64,000 nucleotides of DNA. Origin: Syntrophorhabdaceae bacterium (lineage in GTDB: Bacteria; Desulfobacterota; Syntrophorhabdia; Syntrophorhabdales; Syntrophorhabdaceae). Position numbers and translations under genes: made by a program. Below, piece by piece: positions 63,578 through 64,000 of this stretch. The stretch lies in contig JAQVWF010000006.1 of the NCBI GenBank assembly GCA_028698615.1, positions 1 through 64,000 on the forward strand. The letters are read 5' to 3'. Within the stretch, counting starts at the first letter, position 1. The number at the start of each line of letters is the position of its first letter. Below the pieces are notes generated by a model that saw nothing but the letters and a program-made list of their open reading frames with translations, was not told the DNA's origin and made no database searches.

Positions 63578-64000
63578 TCACCCATTCCCGACGAAGTTCT
63601 TGAGTGCTGCTATCGCGCGGCCGCGATGGCTCAGGGTGTTTTTCTCTTCCGTGGAGAGTTCAGCCAGGTATTTGCCGAGTTCCGGGGAATAGAAGACGGG
63701 ATCGTATCCGAAGCCGCCCGAACCATGTTCGCCGAGACCAATGTATCCTTTGAGTTCTCCGTAGAAAACGTAGCAGCGGTCCTTCTGCGGCAGGTACAAA
63801 GCCACATACGCCTTGAAGGTTGCCTTGCGGTCCTCCCAGGGTACACCGTTGAGCTCGCCGAGAAGACGTCTTATGCGTTCTTCATCGTTCCTGCCGTATC
63901 GGGAGGAATGGACGCCGGGCCTTCCGCCGAGAGCGGCGACCTCCAGGCCGGAATCATCGGCAAGGGCGGGCATGCCGAAATGCTCCCCGACCTTGCGCGC
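63578..64000 (-). CDS. rdgB: dITP/XTP pyrophosphatase, 5' end outside window
   Basis: The last 140 codons of a HAM1/RdgB protein; the frame stays open to the right edge and reads ARKVGEHFGMPALADDSGLEVAALGGRPGVHSSRYG, then VFYGELKGYIGLGEHGSGGFGYDPVFYSPELGKYLAELSTEEKNTLSHRGRAI. ADDSGLEV, GFGYDPVF and SHRGRA are diagnostic. It removes non-canonical purine triphosphates. The internal ATG at 63973 is not the true start. Confidence 0.96.
   Translation of the reverse strand, partial: ARKVGEHFGMPALADDSGLEVAALGGRPGVHSSRYGRNDEERIRRLLGELNGVPWEDRKATFKAYVALYLPQKDRCYVFYGELKGYIGLGEHGSGGFGYDPVFYSPELGKYLAELSTEEKNTLSHRGRAIAALKNFVGNG

Overview
The window looks like a piece of chromosome from a strictly anaerobic, GC-rich Gram-negative bacterium of the former Deltaproteobacteria (Desulfobacterota), plausibly a syntrophic or aromatic-degrading lineage. 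Supporting signs are a 2-hydroxyacyl-CoA dehydratase-type protein, a Tat-exported flavoprotein reductase, a [FeFe]-hydrogenase fused to a GltD-type flavin domain, a citramalate-type isoleucine route (cimA beside lysC), and the gene orders ftsH-folP-cdaA-ybbR-pdxJ-acpS-nnr-tsaE-lysC-cimA and plsX...fabF-rpiB-glyA-comEB-nrdR-rib-nusB, which I recall from Geobacter-like genomes. The taxonomic call is inference.

Left third (1-28 kb), accessory in character: the 5' end of a double-cubane-cluster type dehydratase gene behind a structured leader with a terminator-like hairpin; a Tat flavoprotein with a good promoter and terminator; two small secreted proteins; a ClC channel/transporter; a CRP/FNR-family regulator beside a perfect TGTTA-N6-TAACA palindrome, with a 30-residue one-helix protein downstream; a metal-type uptake operon (TonB receptor, lipoprotein, ABC ATPase and permease, methyltransferase); the hydrogenase fusion; a PLD-like nuclease; a PilZ protein; FtcD; a TauE-type permease; a DRTGG protein and an anti-sigma-like ATPase; HflX and a NusG-like factor; a decayed CigR/RcnB-like gene; a cold-shock gene; and a signalling group (degenerate receiver, unknown protein, cyclase-like protein, hybrid histidine kinase).

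Middle (28-58 kb), almost all on the minus strand and housekeeping: citramalate synthase with a stand-alone LeuA regulatory domain, aspartokinase, TsaE, Nnr, AcpS, PdxJ, CdaR/CdaA (c-di-AMP), FolP and FtsH; then NYN nuclease, NusB, riboflavin genes, NrdR, dCMP deaminase, GlyA, RpiB and a fatty-acid cluster in which an acyl-CoA dehydrogenase sits where fabH is usually found; then L32, DUF177, YggU, YggT, MtaB and a sulfur group (cysteine desulfurase, NIL-ferredoxin, UPF0280).

Right end (58-64 kb): PrmA-like methyltransferase and PurN on the plus strand, then FtsY, two small lipoproteins around a zinc-ribbon protein, Sua5-type TsaC, TatA, a tRNA-Glu(CUC) and the 3' part of rdgB. TsaC, TsaE and MtaB all act on t6A37 of tRNA. 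The least explained objects are the hflX start (no usable start codon in frame for its conserved N-terminus), the dehydratase leader, the tiny protein at the CRP-like site, the hydrogenase fusion with a cysteine-free ferredoxin fold, the solute-binding protein lacking most metal ligands, and the cyclase-like signalling group.
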